Shown here in pieces: positions 38,694 through 50,380 of a DNA stretch of 64,000 nt. Position 1 is the first letter of the stretch; the number at the start of each line of letters is the position of its first letter. This DNA comes from Heterohyrax brucei. Taxonomy: Eukaryota; Chordata; Mammalia; Hyracoidea; Procaviidae. Under the pieces are notes generated by a model, which was not told the origin of the DNA, did no database searches, and saw only the letters and a list, made by a program, of their open reading frames with translations. Location: the NCBI GenBank assembly GCA_028571685.1, contig CM053140.1, forward strand, positions 25,587,501 through 25,651,500, written 5' to 3'. The translations under genes and the position numbers were made by a program.

Positions 38694-41600
38694 CTCTACT
38701 TTCTTTTTCTTTTTTTATTATGATTGAGTGAAAGTATACAATCCAAATCAATTTTGCATGCCCACCTATCTGCAACTCTGTCTGCTGTCTTCATCCTGTG
38801 ACAGCACACCCCTCCTTTACACTCTTCTAGAAGCCTCTTGATGAACACCTGTCCCCTCCTAATGACGCTCTCCTCTCCCATCTAGAAGGAAACCAATAGA
38901 CAGCCTTCTATAAATGTATAAAACCATAAAGTATACACACCACATGCTTGCACTGCATCCCCGAATCCAGTCCATTCTTTGTCTGAAGCATTGACCTCAG
39001 TACTGGTTTCAGGTCCAGGCCAACAGCAAGTCTACTGGCAATGTTCCCAGAAGACCCTTTAGGCTGTCAGATCATCAGTTCTGGTCTTTTAGTAGAGTTG
39101 TTGAACTTCACACCTCTTTTTCTCATGCTATGTCAAGGACACTACATTGTGCCCCCATCAAGGCTGCCTTTGGTGGTAGCTGGGCACCATCTGGTTCTTC
39201 CAGTCTTGTGTTGATGCAATTTCCCATTCATATGGGTCCTTCTGTCTCCTGGGCTCATTTTTCCTCATGTCTTTGATGTTCTCTCAGCTGTCATCTGTTC
39301 CAGATGGGTTGAGAGCAATTGGTATTCCTCAGACGGCAGCTTGCTAGCTTTTAAGACCCCAGTTTCCACTCACCAATATGGGGTGCAGAAGACCCTCACA
39401 GCAAAAGACTAGTTATGGCAACTGAACTCGATGTCCCATGAAACCATGGTGCCCAAATCTCTGTTCCTGCTACTCTATCCTTTGAAATATTGGCTTGAGT
39501 TTAGAAAACCTTCAGTATATGATGTAGTCCAGTTATGCTGATCTGCCGTCTATTGCATGCTGTCACTCCCTTCACCTAATCTAATTCCCATCTACTGTCT
39601 AATCCATGAACAATCCTCTTCCTCCCTCACCACCCTTGTAGCCATCAAGAGTCTTTTTTTTCTGTATGTAAGTCCATTTTTAAGTCCTTACAGCAGAGGT
39701 CTAATACAATAGTTGTCCTTTTGCAGCTGACTGATTTCACTCAACATAATGTCTTTTAGCTGAAACCAGGTTATGAAATGCTTCCTAAAATCACCATTGT
39801 TCTTTATCATTGCATAGTCTTCCTTTGTGTGTATGTACCACGTTTGTTTATACATTCATCTGCTAAATGAGCACTTAGGTTGATTCCACCTTTTTGTTAT
39901 TGCAGACAATGCTACAATAAACATTTGTGTGCATGTATCTGTTTGTGTGACAGCCCTTATTTCTGTAGGATATTGTAATGGATTGCATTGTGACCCCCCA
40001 AAAGTGTATGTATTGATTTGACTTGGCTGAGTCCCAGTATGGTGCCATTCCTCCCGTGTGTTGTGAATCCTGCCTCTGTGATAATGATGATGGAGAATGG
40101 GTAGCAGTTGTGCTGGTGAGGCAGGACTCAAGTTACCAGCTGTGGGATATAAGGCAGAGAAGTGAGCAGAGTAAGTTGGGAACCTCATACCACCAAGACC
40201 AAGGGCAGAGCACGTCCTTTGGACCTGAGGTTCCTGTGTCAAGATGCTCTCACTGGTTTGATCTTAAACTACTAGACTGTGATAATTTGTCTTATTGAGT
40301 GGACTTGTAACTCATAAATGGATTTGCTGCTTACCAGACTGTGTCAATAAAATTTCTCTTCATGAAACCATCCACTCATGGTATTTTCTGTTACAGCAGG
40401 TGACTAAAACAGATATATTCCAAGCAGTAGTGTTGCTGGATCATATGGTATTTCTATTTCTAGCTTTTGAAGAAAGTGCCAAGTTGCTTTCCAAAGAGGT
40501 TGTTCTGTTTTGCATTCCCACCAGCAGTGTAGGAAAGTTCCATTCTCTCCACAGCCTCTCCAACATTTGTTATTTTGTGTTTTTAGAATTATTGCCAACC
40601 GTGTTGGGGTGAGATGGTCTCACTGTAGTTTTGATTTGGATTTCTCAAATAGCTAAAGATGGTGAACATTTCCTCCCGTGTCTTTTGGCTGCCTGGATGT
40701 CTTCTTTGGTGAAATGTCTGTCCATCTCCTTTACCCATTGTTTAACTGAGTTGTTTACTTCTTTCTTGTTGATATTTTGCAGTGCTTTGTAGATTATGTA
40801 ACTCAGAAGTCAGTCTGATATGTAGTTGTCAAATATTTTTTTCCCATTCTGTAGGTAGTCTTTTAAGGCTCTTGATAAAGTCTTTGGATGAGCATAATTG
40901 CTGGGTTTTTAGTAGTTTCTGTTTATCTATTTCTTCTTCTGCTGTTTGTGCATTGTTGATCAGATTTTGTGGTCCATCTAAGCCATGTATTAGAACTTCC
41001 ATTGTTGTCCTTTTTTTTCTTGTATGAGCTTTATCATTTTAGGTTTGCTATTTAGGTCTTTGATCTATTTTGAGTTAGGTTTTGTGTAAGGTATGAGATA
41101 TGGGTCTTGTTTCAGTTTTTTGCAGGTGTAAATCCAATTTTGCCGACACCGGTTGTTAAAGACACTGTTTTTATCGCAGTTTGCGACCTTCAGGCCTTGT
41201 CATAGGAGGATGGTGATATTTCTGGGTTCTCCATTCTGTTCCATTGGTATATATGTCTGTTTTTGTACCACTATCAAACTGTTTTGACTACCATGGCAGT
41301 GCAATAGGTTCCAAGGTCGGGTAGTGTGAGGCCTCCCACTGTGTTCCTCTTCTTCAGTAATGCTTTAATAATCCCAGGCTTCTTCCCTTTCCAAAGTTAA
41401 TGATTTGATTCTCCATCTCATTAAAAAATGACACTAGAATTTGTATTGGGATTGCATTGTATATGTAGATCCAGCCAGCCAAGTGTAGATAGCTTTGGGT
41501 AAAACAGACATTTTCACAATGTTAAGTCTTCCTATCCATGAGCAAGGTAGGCTTCTCCACTTACTTAAATCTCTTTTGGTTCTTGCAGTAGGGACTTGTA

Positions 41601-42070
41601 ATTCTCTATATAGGTCTTTTATTTCTCTGGTTAGAATTATTCCTAGGTATGTTATCTTCTTGGGGGCTATTGTAGATGGTATTGATTAGGTGACTTCCTC
41701 TTTGGTTATCTCTTTGTTGGTGTAAAGGAATCCTATTGATTTATATATGTTTATCTTATATCCTGATACTTTGCTTAACTCTTATATTAGTTCTAGTAGT
41801 TTACTTATGGATTCTTTAGGGTTCTCTGTGTATGTAATCATATCATCTGCAAATAGGGCTAATTTTACTTCTTCTTTACCAGTGTGGATGCCCTTTATTT
41901 CTTAGTCATATCTGATTGCTCTGGCCAGAACCTCTAGCATAGTGTTGAATAGAAAAGGTGTCTTTGTCTAGTTCCCATCCTCAAAGAGAGTTCTTTCAGT
42001 CTCTCTCCATTTAGGATGATGTTGGCAGTTGACTGATACTCTCTTCTGAATCTTAGCTTTTGTTTTGGTT
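38694..42070 (-). mobile_element. L1 LINE, 3' UTR and much of ORF2, antisense, split by a MaLR LTR
   Basis: Begins with the antisense 3' end (GATTGAGTGAAAGTATACAA). ORF2 pieces are readable in reverse, for example NNKCWRGCGENGTFLHCWWE at about 40,520. It ends near 42,070. The LTR at 39,974-40,411 interrupts it between GTAGGATAT and GATATATTCC. Stops are frequent. Confidence 0.9.
39974..40411 (+). mobile_element. MaLR-type solo LTR with perfect 5-base TSD
   Basis: 438 bases from TGTAATGGATTGC to GACTAAAACA, with AATAAA at about 40,345. GATAT at 39,969-39,973 and 40,412-40,416 is a perfect 5-base target-site duplication in the L1. Confidence 0.93.
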
Positions 42071-42164
42071 GAGGTTCATTGGGGAAGATGGAAAACTTGC
42101 TCTAGGTGGAAAACATTTATGCTAAGAGACTCTTGCTTTTTATTGATGGTGGTTTTCTTTGCTG

Positions 42165-42545
42165 CTGTTGAGTCAGTTGAATGCACAGTGACCCTTCATA
42201 TAACAGAACAACATGTTGCCTGGCCCTACAGCATCTCCACCATTGTTGATAGGCTCAAGTCCATTGTTGCAGATAGTGTGCATTTTGAGTATCTTCAAAC
42301 AAAGAAGGCTTATCTTTTAGCACCCTATCAAATAGTGTTTTGTTATGATCTACAGAGCTTTGATTGGTTGATTTTAAGAATTAGATCACCAGACCTTTCT
42401 TTCTAGTCTATCTCAGTCTGGAAGCTTCACTGAAATCTGTCCACCATGAATAACCCTTATGGAATTTGAAATACCAGTAACATAGCTCCCAGCATCACAA
42501 TAACATGTACGCTGTCACAGTATGACCAAATGACAGATGGGAGTG
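42165..42545 (-). mobile_element. RTE-bodied SINE, antisense
   Basis: Tail TGCTGTTGAGTCAGTTGAATGC and body TCTATCTCAGTCTGGAAGC followed by CCAGCATCACAATAACATG; relative of the SINE at 36,527. Confidence 0.75.
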
Positions 42546-42689
42546 GATACTTATGGTAGTGACTTATCAATTTATAATGAAAAACTATTAGATTAAAAAA
42601 TATCGGGTTGACAGTACATCTTACTGGGGAAGTCAACACAAGTTGACCAAGGCAAAGTCATAGAATCTTTACAGACATATCCAAATATC

Positions 42690-43485
42690 TTAAGGATGAG
42701 CTACTGGGCTGAGGGCTGGAGACCATGGTCTCAGAGACCACCTAGCTCAAGTGGCATAACCTATAACCAAAATGTTCTACATGAGATTGTGCTGAGTAAC
42801 GTCTGCTGAGCAGCCCATCTTAAGACACATCTACTGTTCCACCCCAGCTGGAACAAAGGAGGGTGAAGAAAGCTGAAGACACAGAGGAATGATCACTCCA
42901 AGGACTGATGGACCACAACATCCACAGCCTTCACCAGACTGAGTCCAGAACAACTAGATGGTGTGTGGTTATCACCAGGGATCATAACAGAGGGTCTTGG
43001 ACAGAGCAGGAGAAAAATGTAGAACAAAACTCAAAGTCACCAAAAAAACAAATGAACAAAAAACCCACCAGGTTTGCCGGTCTGACAGAGACTAGAGAAA
43101 TTACAAGAGTGTAGTCCCTGGAAACCCTTTTAATTCAGTGCTGAAATAACTCCTGAGTTTCTCCATTCAGCCAAAGATTAGACAAGTTTATGAAGCCGAT
43201 AACACACACTGGGAATGTGCTTTGCAGTTCAATCATGTCTTTAAAACTAACAGGTATTCCAGCACTAAAGCAAAGACAAGAATGCAGGAAAGGACAGGAA
43301 AACTGGACTAATGGAAACAGGGAACCTGGGATAGTGAAGGGGAGAATATTGACACAATGTAGGGTTGACATCCAATGTCACAAAATGATTTCTGTATCAA
43401 CTATTTAATGAGAAACTAATTTTCTCTGTAATCTTTCACCTAAAGCACAATTAAAAATTCAAGAAAGAAAACTATTGTGTAAGTA
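42690..43485 (+). mobile_element. L1 3' UTR-type repeat
   Basis: Long non-coding repeat from GATGAGCTACTGGGCTGAGGG to an A-rich end after TTTCACCTAAAGCACAATT. Two other pieces of the family lie at 1,206 and 5,080. Confidence 0.7.
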
Positions 43486-43614
43486 ATAGCACTGCTGGTT
43501 GGTATAGATACGGCAAAAAATCTCTCAAATACATAAGGAATAGAGATATTGAGCTAAATAGATCAGCTGTTTTGATTCAAGAGCAGAAGGTCCAGAAAAT
43601 TCTTCCAGGATTGG

Positions 43615-43860
43615 CTTTAAAATCAGAATATTTGGGTTCAAATTTCCCTCTCCCCACTGATAGGCTGGTGACCCTTATCTACTCACTTTCCCCAAGTGTG
43701 AGTTTTGTCCTTCATAAAATGGACTGTTGAGTCTTTCCTTCTAGTCTGTTGTGAGTCAAATAACTTCAAGTCTCAGTGATACTATTTTCTCACTGGTAAG
43801 CCAGGGTTAACAATGGCATTAATCTTCCCTGGTGGTTATGAAAATGACAAGAAATAAAAC
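43615..43860 (+). mobile_element. MIR SINE
   Basis: GGGTTCAAATTTCCC...CACTTTCCCCAAGTGTGAG...TCATAAAATGGACTG. Confidence 0.6.
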
Positions 43861-43894
43861 ATAGAACACTTAGCGAAGGCCTTATTATATAGCA

Positions 43895-44062
43895 AATCAG
43901 CTGCTATCATGATGATACTGACTCATGACAGCTCCATGTATGTCAGAATAGAACTGTGTTCCATAGGATTTTCAGTGACTGACTTTTAAAAAATAGATTA
44001 TTAGGCTTTTCTTCTGAGACACCTCTGGGTATATTAAGCTGTGGGTTAGCAGCCAAAAGTGG
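43895..44062 (-). mobile_element. AfroSINE variant, antisense
   Basis: ATACTGACTCATGACAGC and AGAATAGAACTGTGTTCCATAGG; diverged. Confidence 0.65.
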
Positions 44063-44094
44063 AGCATATTATCTGTTTTCACCACCCATGACCT

Positions 44095-44432
44095 TGGATA
44101 GTATCCTGGACTGCCAAAAGAAGGAACAAATCTGTCTTGGAAGGATACCTAGACAGAATGCCCCTTGGAAGCAAGGATGTTGATACTTCATCTGACATAC
44201 TTCAGACACGCTATCAGGAGGGACTAGTCTTTGGAGAAGAATGTCATGCTTGGTAAAGCAGAGGGTCAGTGAAAAAGAGGAAGACCCTCAATGAGTGGGG
44301 ATTGACATGGTTGCTGTCACAATGGGCTCAAGTGTAACAATGGTTGTGAAAGTGGTGCAGGACTGGGCAGGGTTTCGTTCTGCTGTCCATAGGGTTGTTA
44401 TGAGCCAGAACCAGCTCCATGGCACCTAAGAA
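44095..44432 (+). mobile_element. RTE 3' fragment R7
   Basis: GGACTGCCAAAAGAAGGAAC to TATGAGCCAGAACCAGC...GGCACCTAAGAACAGC. Confidence 0.88.
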
Positions 44433-44538
44433 CAGCATGAACTTGATACATCAGACTTCTACAGCTGAAAAAGACATTGAAACTTCAGGAACCTCAAGAT
44501 GTGTTTTGAATGTAATATGCCTGATTGTCCTTAACGGG

Positions 44539-44975
44539 CATGGAATGAATCATTCCTCTCCAAATCATGGCTAGGTGGTGATTTCCAGCTGTTCTCCATT
44601 TTGTGGTTGTAATTTCATGTTAAGGAGGATTAGGCTGGGATGATAACACATTACTAAAGTCACATCCCTGATCCATGAAAAGTGAGTTTCCCTGGGGTGT
44701 GGCCTGCACTATCCTTTATCTCTCAAGAGATAAAAAAGGAAAGAGAACAGAGCAGAGTTGGGAGACCTCACACTACTGAGAAAGTAGTGCCAGGAGCAGA
44801 GTGTGTTCATGGGTCCTGAGGTTCCTGCGGTGAGATGCTCCCAGACCAAGGGAAGACTGATGCATCACAAGGATCTTCCCCCAGAGCTGATGGAGAGAGA
44901 AGGCCTTCCGCTGCAGCCAGTGCCCTGAATTCAGACTTCTAACTCACAAAAGATGCACTGTACTGGGTACATTTC
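44539..44975 (+). mobile_element. MaLR-type LTR, 3' end eroded
   Basis: GGCATGGAATGAATCATTC start, TTCCCTGGGGTGTGGCCTGC, TATCTCTCAAGAGATAAAAA (a TATA-like box), and AATTCAGACTTCTAACTC near the end. Confidence 0.8.
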
Positions 44976-44984
44976 TTTCAAAAG

Positions 44985-45547
44985 AACTCTGTGAAATATT
45001 GAAAAGCGAAGATATCACCTTGAAGATTTAGGTGTGCCTAATCCAAGTCATAGTACTTTCAAATGCCTCGTAATCATGTGAAAGCTGGACAATGAATCAG
45101 GAAGACCAAAGAAAAACTTATGCTTTTAAATTGTGATGTGGATGAAGAACATTGAATATACCATGGACTGCCAAAAGAATGAACAAATCCATCTTGAAAG
45201 AAGTACAACCAGAATACTCCTTAGAAACAAGGATGGTAGACTTTGGCTCATGTACTTTGGACATGTTATCAGGAGAGATTAGTCCCTAGAGAAGGACCTC
45301 ATACTTGGTAAAGTAGTGTCAGTGAAAACAGGGAGACTCTCAATAAGATGGATATTTTCTTGCAGCAGATTTAGCCAGCGCATTACATCGTTTGATTTCT
45401 TGACTGCTTCCTCCATGGCTGCTGATTGCAGATCCAAGCAAAATGAAATCCTTGCCAACTTCATTTTTTCCTCTTTTTAACATGATGTTGCATATTGGTC
45501 CAGTTGTGAGGCTTTCTGTTTCCTCTGTTGAGGTGCAAATCAGCATA
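44985..45547. mobile_element. RTE fragment R8, rearranged (+ then - orientation)
   Basis: 44,985-45,348 is RTE in sense (ATTGAAAAGCGAAGATATCAC...GAAGAACATTGAATATACC). 45,349-45,547 is antisense and covers the segment that should lie just 5' of it (AGCAGATTTAGCCAGC, AAAATGAAATCCTTGCC). The two halves meet head to head at about 45,348. Confidence 0.85.
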
Positions 45548-46077
45548 ATTCCATAATTCCATGATGCTGCTCTGGCAGCATGGAAGGTCTTAGGATCTGA
45601 AAAACCACCCACTCCTCCACCAGGCCACTCCCAACCCCAGACTTCCCAGGTGGCCAAGCATACCTGCTGATTCACAGAGAGGCTCAAGTGGAAGTGACAA
45701 TACAGTTTTATTCCTGGGACTCATCTAAGATAAGTGAGTGAGTCAGGGAAGGTCTAAGGGGCAGGGAGTTACTTCAGGTCCACACCCAGGGGCTCCACCC
45801 TCAGCCACAACAGTCTGTCCACCCGCAGGATCAGCTCTGGCTTCCTCTGCGGCTCAATGTCATCTGGCAGGAAGCTGAAACGCAGCAGCACGAGTGCCAG
45901 AACCACCTTCATCTCAGTCATGGCTAAAGTCTGTCCAATGCAGTTCCTGTGGATCAGGTGGGGGTCTGACTTAGCCCAGGACCCCTATCTGGGCCCCATT
46001 GTGCCTAGAATCTGGTTCTGTATCCTCAAGCCCCTCTTGGTCAGCCAGAGGGATAAATACAAAGATAGCCAAACCCC

Positions 46078-46262
46078 AGGAACCCTGGTGGTACAGTAGT
46101 TAGGAGCGAAAGTTGCTAACCAAAAAGTCAGGATTTCGACTCCACTGGGCCCTCCTTAGAAACCATGTGGGGCAGTTCTAATCTTTCTCAGGGGGTCACT
46201 ATGAGTCAGAATCAAATGGAACCCAGTAGTGGGGTCCATTCAGTTTGGTCTGGTTTGCCTTT
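46078..46262 (+). mobile_element. AfroSINE in the last intron of CYP4F copy B
   Basis: GGAACCCTGGTGGTACAGTAG head; TATGAGTCAGAATCAAATGG tail. Absent from the equivalent intron of copy C. Confidence 0.9.
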
Positions 46263-46494
46263 TTTTAGCTTAGCTGAACCCAAGACCCCCACGAGGGCTT
46301 CCTTGTCCCCTTAGCTTGGCCCAGACTGCAACTGCCCACTCAGAACAGTAGATGGCAGATAGGTTTCTGAGCATCTGGGGAACCCTCCTTGGATCACATC
46401 TCTTATCCCTCACAACCTTGTCCAAACCTCCAGGAGAGGGTAACGGAGGGGACTGGAGCTTGGACTCCCTGAAATCCCTACCACACATTTACAT

Positions 46495-46517
46495 ACACAC
46501 ACACACACGCACACACA
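46495..46517 (+). repeat. (CA)n microsatellite
   Basis: ACACACACACACAC with one CG variant, in a CYP4F copy B intron. Confidence 0.9.
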
Positions 46518-47514
46518 ATCAGCCTACACAAAGTCCCAGGCCCTCCCCTCCCTCATCTTTCCTCGGTAGCCTTCAGGTTTCACCTGGGTCCGGCAGAGAA
46601 GGGAATAAAAGCAGAGGCGATCTCTTCTCAGCATTTTCTGTGTCGAAGCAGAAGGGGTCATAGACCTGAGGGTGGTGAGACAGGGCTGCTGGGTGGGGTC
46701 TCCCAAGACAGACCGCCTTGGAAAGGCAGATGCTTGTATAGTGACAGACATGGTGTCTGATTCCCTGTTCAGGACTCTGCCCCTTCCCAAGGGTCTTGCA
46801 GTGGATGAGGATGGGTGAGCAAGGGTAGCACCTCTGGGTTTGGCCACACAGAGGGGTTGTGATGGGTCCCAAAGATGCTGATGACACAGATGACGCCTGA
46901 GGGAAGAAGTAGCACTCAAGATGAGATTCGCAAAACCTAATGGGCTCCCCTTCCTGACTGGGATCTCTCCTTTGCCATTATAGGCACCTTGGGGAACGAC
47001 CTGGCCATCTGGTAGCACTATGTCCTGGGTACAGCGGCATGGAATGACACTGCCTGGAGGGTACATCCACAGACCCTCCTCAATGCATATGGTCAAGAAG
47101 AGCAGCTGGGCCAGGTCGTTCCTAAGGAAGCACCCCATTCAACAATTAAGCTGACAGCCAAGACTCCCCCAGCACCCCGCCACATGATGGCACTCTTTCT
47201 AGCACCACTCTGTGACCTTCGCTCCTTGTAACAGAACAAATTCCAGACTGACCAAAGATTAAGCGTTAGATGACTAGATAAAATATGGATTATATAGCTA
47301 ATAACAGGATGGGGCAGTGCAGGATCCACCAGCCAAGTCCCTGGGAGTGAAAGGCACCGGCCCGCAGTGCAGTCCTATGCTGGGACCCTCACCCGCAGAC
47401 ATGAAGGTGTTGGGTTCTGCTCGGATGTCCCCATCTGGTGATTCCTTCCGGTCTTCATCCTGGAGAGAAGGTAATACCATTGAATCACATCAACTGTAAG
47501 AGTCCCTGATCCTT

Positions 47515-47820
47515 CTCTGCTGAGTCACATACGATCTTCAGGATTCAGCAGAGCTTCCAGACTAAGATAGACTAGGAAGAAAGACCTGCCAGTCTACTTC
47601 TAAACATTAACCGATGAAAACCCTAAGGATCACAACAACAGAACATTGTCCAGTATAGTGCTATAAGACCAGTCCCCTAGGTTGGGAGACACTTGAAATT
47701 CAGTGACCACAACCATGGACTCAAGCACAGCAAGTAACATGAAGACGTCACAGGACCAGGCAGCGTTTCGCTTCATTGGGCATGGAGTCACCATGAGTGG
47801 GAACCAACATTTTGGCTGAG
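47515..47820 (+). mobile_element. RTE-derived non-autonomous element (5' UTR joined to 3' end)
   Basis: AGCTTCCAGACTAAGATAG and CCCCTAGGTTGGGAGAC are RTE 5' UTR; they jump to GGACTCAAGCACAGC and CAGGCAGCGTTTCGC, which is RTE 3' UTR. There is no coding interior. It lies in intron sequence of CYP4F copy B. Confidence 0.75.
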
Positions 47821-48040
47821 ACCATCTGCAAAGATTCGTCTTCCATCAAGAAACCCAAGACCACCCTGCAGTGCTAGATGATTGTCTGCCTCACCATCTC
47901 ATACCCCCACCTCAAAGGCCTCCTTCTTGTTCTCCTTGCCATCTGTTTTACCACCAGCAGGTAGACAGAATGCTCCATTAGTATTTCCATGTTTCTGCAG
48001 GATGACAACTTCCTAAGCAAAAATATATCACCAGCAACCT

Positions 48041-48955
48041 TGCTGTTGTTGTTGTTAGGTGCCCTCAAGTCACTTCCAACTCATAGTGCCCATATGTACA
48101 ACAGTTGCCCTTCTTGCTTTATTCTTACTGTGGCTGTTACACTTGTGCCCATTGTTGCAGCCACTGTGTCAATCCTTCTGTTTTAGTCATTTGGTGCTCC
48201 CTTAACAGAAATATCACAAGTGAACAGCTTTAAAAAGAGAAATTTTCTTGGTTATAGTCTAGTAGGCTAAAAGTACAAATTCAGGTGTCAGCTCCAGGGG
48301 AAGGCTTTCTCTGCTAGCACTGGTGGGAGGTCCTTGTCATCAGTCTTCCCCTGGACTGGAAACTTCTGAGGCACAGGGATCCTGGTCCTTTCTAAAGGAC
48401 GGGCTCAGCTCTTAATACTGCTTCATGGTGGTATGAGGTCCCCACGTCTCAGTTTGCCTCCCTTTCTTTTATATCCCAAGAGTCTGTCCCAAGGTGCAAT
48501 ACAATCACACGCAGTAAGTCCCGCCCCACCAACTCAACTGCAGCCTATCCGTCCTCATTAATATCAAAGAGGAAGGATTCACAACAGGAAGGACATCACA
48601 CAATACCAGAAGTCATGGCCTTAGCTAAACTGTTACACAGACTTCGGGGTAACACAATTCAATCCATGACACCATCTCACTGAGTTTCTCTTTTTTGATG
48701 ACCCTCTACTTTATAAAGCATGGTGTTCTTCTTCAGGGACTGATCTCTCCTGATACCTTGCCCAAAGTATGTGAGAAAAAGTCTCCCTATCCTTGCCTAT
48801 AAGGAACATTCTGATTGTACTTCTTGCAAGACAGAATTTTTTCTTCTTCTGACAGCACATGGTACTTTCAATATTCTTCACCAACAGAGTAATTCAAAGA
48901 CATCAATTCTTCTTTGGTCTGTCTTGTTTTTTGCGCAGATTTTGAAGGCACCCTA
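48041..48955 (-). mobile_element. RTE 3' fragment R9, split by a MaLR LTR
   Basis: GTTGTTGTTGTTAGGTGCCC at 48,041 and, after the LTR, CCATCTCACTGAGTTTC...TCCTATCCTTGCC. One continuous antisense RTE 3' end. Confidence 0.9.
48179..48671 (-). mobile_element. MaLR-type solo LTR in R9
   Basis: 493 bases, TGTTTTAGTC to AATCCATGACA. CCTTC (48,174-48,178) and CCATC (48,672-48,676) are a 5-base duplication with one change. Minus-strand orientation. Confidence 0.88.
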
Positions 48956-49344
48956 AGGTGTGTTGAACAACATCTGTCCCTGAACGTTAGAGACTGAGTA
49001 TTGCTCCAGATCCATTTGCTCACAACCTAGGACAGTCAGTCCACAGCATCCAGCCTTATTTCCCTGATATGTACTTGCTTACCTGTAAAGGTTTTTAAGC
49101 CTAGAAATTCTACCTCACCAGACCAGAACTTGGGAACATACCATTCTGAATGATCGTTGTTTGACAAGAAGTCAAATTTCAGAAAGTTCACCCCCAAGCT
49201 GCTGTTCTCATCTCCACAGAAGGGAAAGCTGGAGAGTCATGCTGGTCTGGGGTAGGGGAGAGTATATAGCTTGTACCTTTGGCCTTGAATTCCCAAAGGA
49301 GTTGACAGTCACCCATATCGAGATATATCCTCTACCAGCAGATC

Positions 49345-49560
49345 CTCAAACATTTATTGAGTGCTGACTGTATGCCAGCTCCTAGGCTGGGTTCTGTTGA
49401 TAAGAGTTCTGCTTCCTAGAGCTACAATCATGTGGGAGAGATGGATGATAACCAAGTGATTGGACAATTAACCGTTTAATCACAAGTGTGAGCAAGGACA
49501 CAGCAGAGGTCAAGGAAGAGCTCTCTGACGGAGCCCACCGCTACATCCTGGGGGTGAAGG
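49345..49560 (+). mobile_element. L2 LINE fragment
   Basis: CATTTATTGAGTGCTGACTG, TATGCCAGCTCCTAGGC and the following ACAATTAACC...GTCAAGGAAGAGCTCTCTG match an L2 3' end. It lies in the large intron of CYP4F copy B. Confidence 0.7.
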
Positions 49561-50185
49561 AAAGGGCCTTGGGCAGAAGGGGTGGGTTGGGGAGACTGCC
49601 TGTACCTTTTCTTCCACCTAGCTGTGCTTCTTTGGGTGAGGGGAGAGGGTAGGAGAATGCAACCCACAGAGGGGTGGGCACTGAAATGAGGCCAACAGAA
49701 CTTGGCCAGGCTGGGAAAGGGAACCTAGACTACATCCCTGACAGGACCCCTGTTCAGGGTTAAGACTGTGGAAAAGGCAAAGTGTCCAGCCCGATGAACC
49801 CAGCCCTAGGAGACCCCCAGGGGAGCCAGAGGTACACTAGTGGGAGAAACACAGGCAGAAAAATAACAAAGCAGGTTGGGCTGAGGGAGGAGAAGAACAA
49901 GAGAAAGAACTCAGGCCTCTGGGGGGCAGGGCAGAGACCTTGGCAAGAAGGAGAAAACCAGGGCTGCGGAGACTGGCTGGCCAGGCCAGCTCCTCTCAGC
50001 TGTCCTAAGTTCAGGGACAAGAGCTAACAAGTCCCAGGAGGAAGAGAAAAGAGGTTGTTCAGAACAAGTTGCTAAGGACAGAAGGTGCCGGGCTTAGTGC
50101 CAGACCCATCCACTGCTGGTCCCTAGCTTCTGACCCAGATTGCCCTGGCCCTGATTCCCCAAATCTGTGCTACTGTCCTACTCAC
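49561..50185. other. Intron of CYP4F copy B, exons 2-7 not found
   Basis: GC-rich, apparently unique. No stretch encodes the expected B- to H-helix exons. Confidence 0.55.
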
Positions 50186-50380
50186 CATGCCCACATGCCC
50201 TAAGAACCAGTTCCTCAAAGGGGGCTGCAGGAAACTTCGGAGGTGGTGGCACTTGTCATAGAAGGTGTAGGTCCAGGCCAGGAAGCAGACCAGGAGCCAG
50301 GAGGCCCCAGCCAGCAGGAGCAGCCACGTGGATGCTGCCGTGGGCAAGAGTCCCAGCCATGACAGGTTGAACAGTGACAT

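Larger units (their letters stand above)
45769..50380 (-). pseudogene. CYP4F pseudogene, copy B (exons missing, frameshift)
   Basis: Remnant of a CYP4F omega-hydroxylase gene. First coding exon 50,380-50,186 (65 codons, MSLFNLSWLG..., hydrophobic anchor then PPLRNWFLGHVGM, GT donor). Next an I-helix exon 47,459-47,393 (67 nt: DEDRKE...DIRAEPNTFMSAG), then 47,121-46,988 (134 nt), 46,896-46,832 (65 nt), 46,665-46,584 (82 nt) and 45,946-45,769 (178 nt, stop TAA). Lesions seen: nothing resembling the exons between the anchor and the I-helix lies in 47,460-50,185; the exon after the I-helix (HDTT region) is also absent; the I-helix glutamate that binds haem covalently in many CYP4 proteins reads Ala; ExxR reads EGLW; the exon at 46,584-46,665 is one base shorter than its 83-nt counterpart in copy C, because a C is missing at about 46,611 (+ strand), which shifts the frame just before the haem loop. 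The last exon still reads NCIGQTLAM and [13 protein letters not shown]. An AfroSINE occupies its last intron. Confidence 0.88.

Noticed and set aside
46524-47138. A 204-codon minus-strand ORF
   Set aside because: It runs through CYP4F exons and their introns; consensus splice sites and the 134/65/82-nt exon sizes show the true structure.
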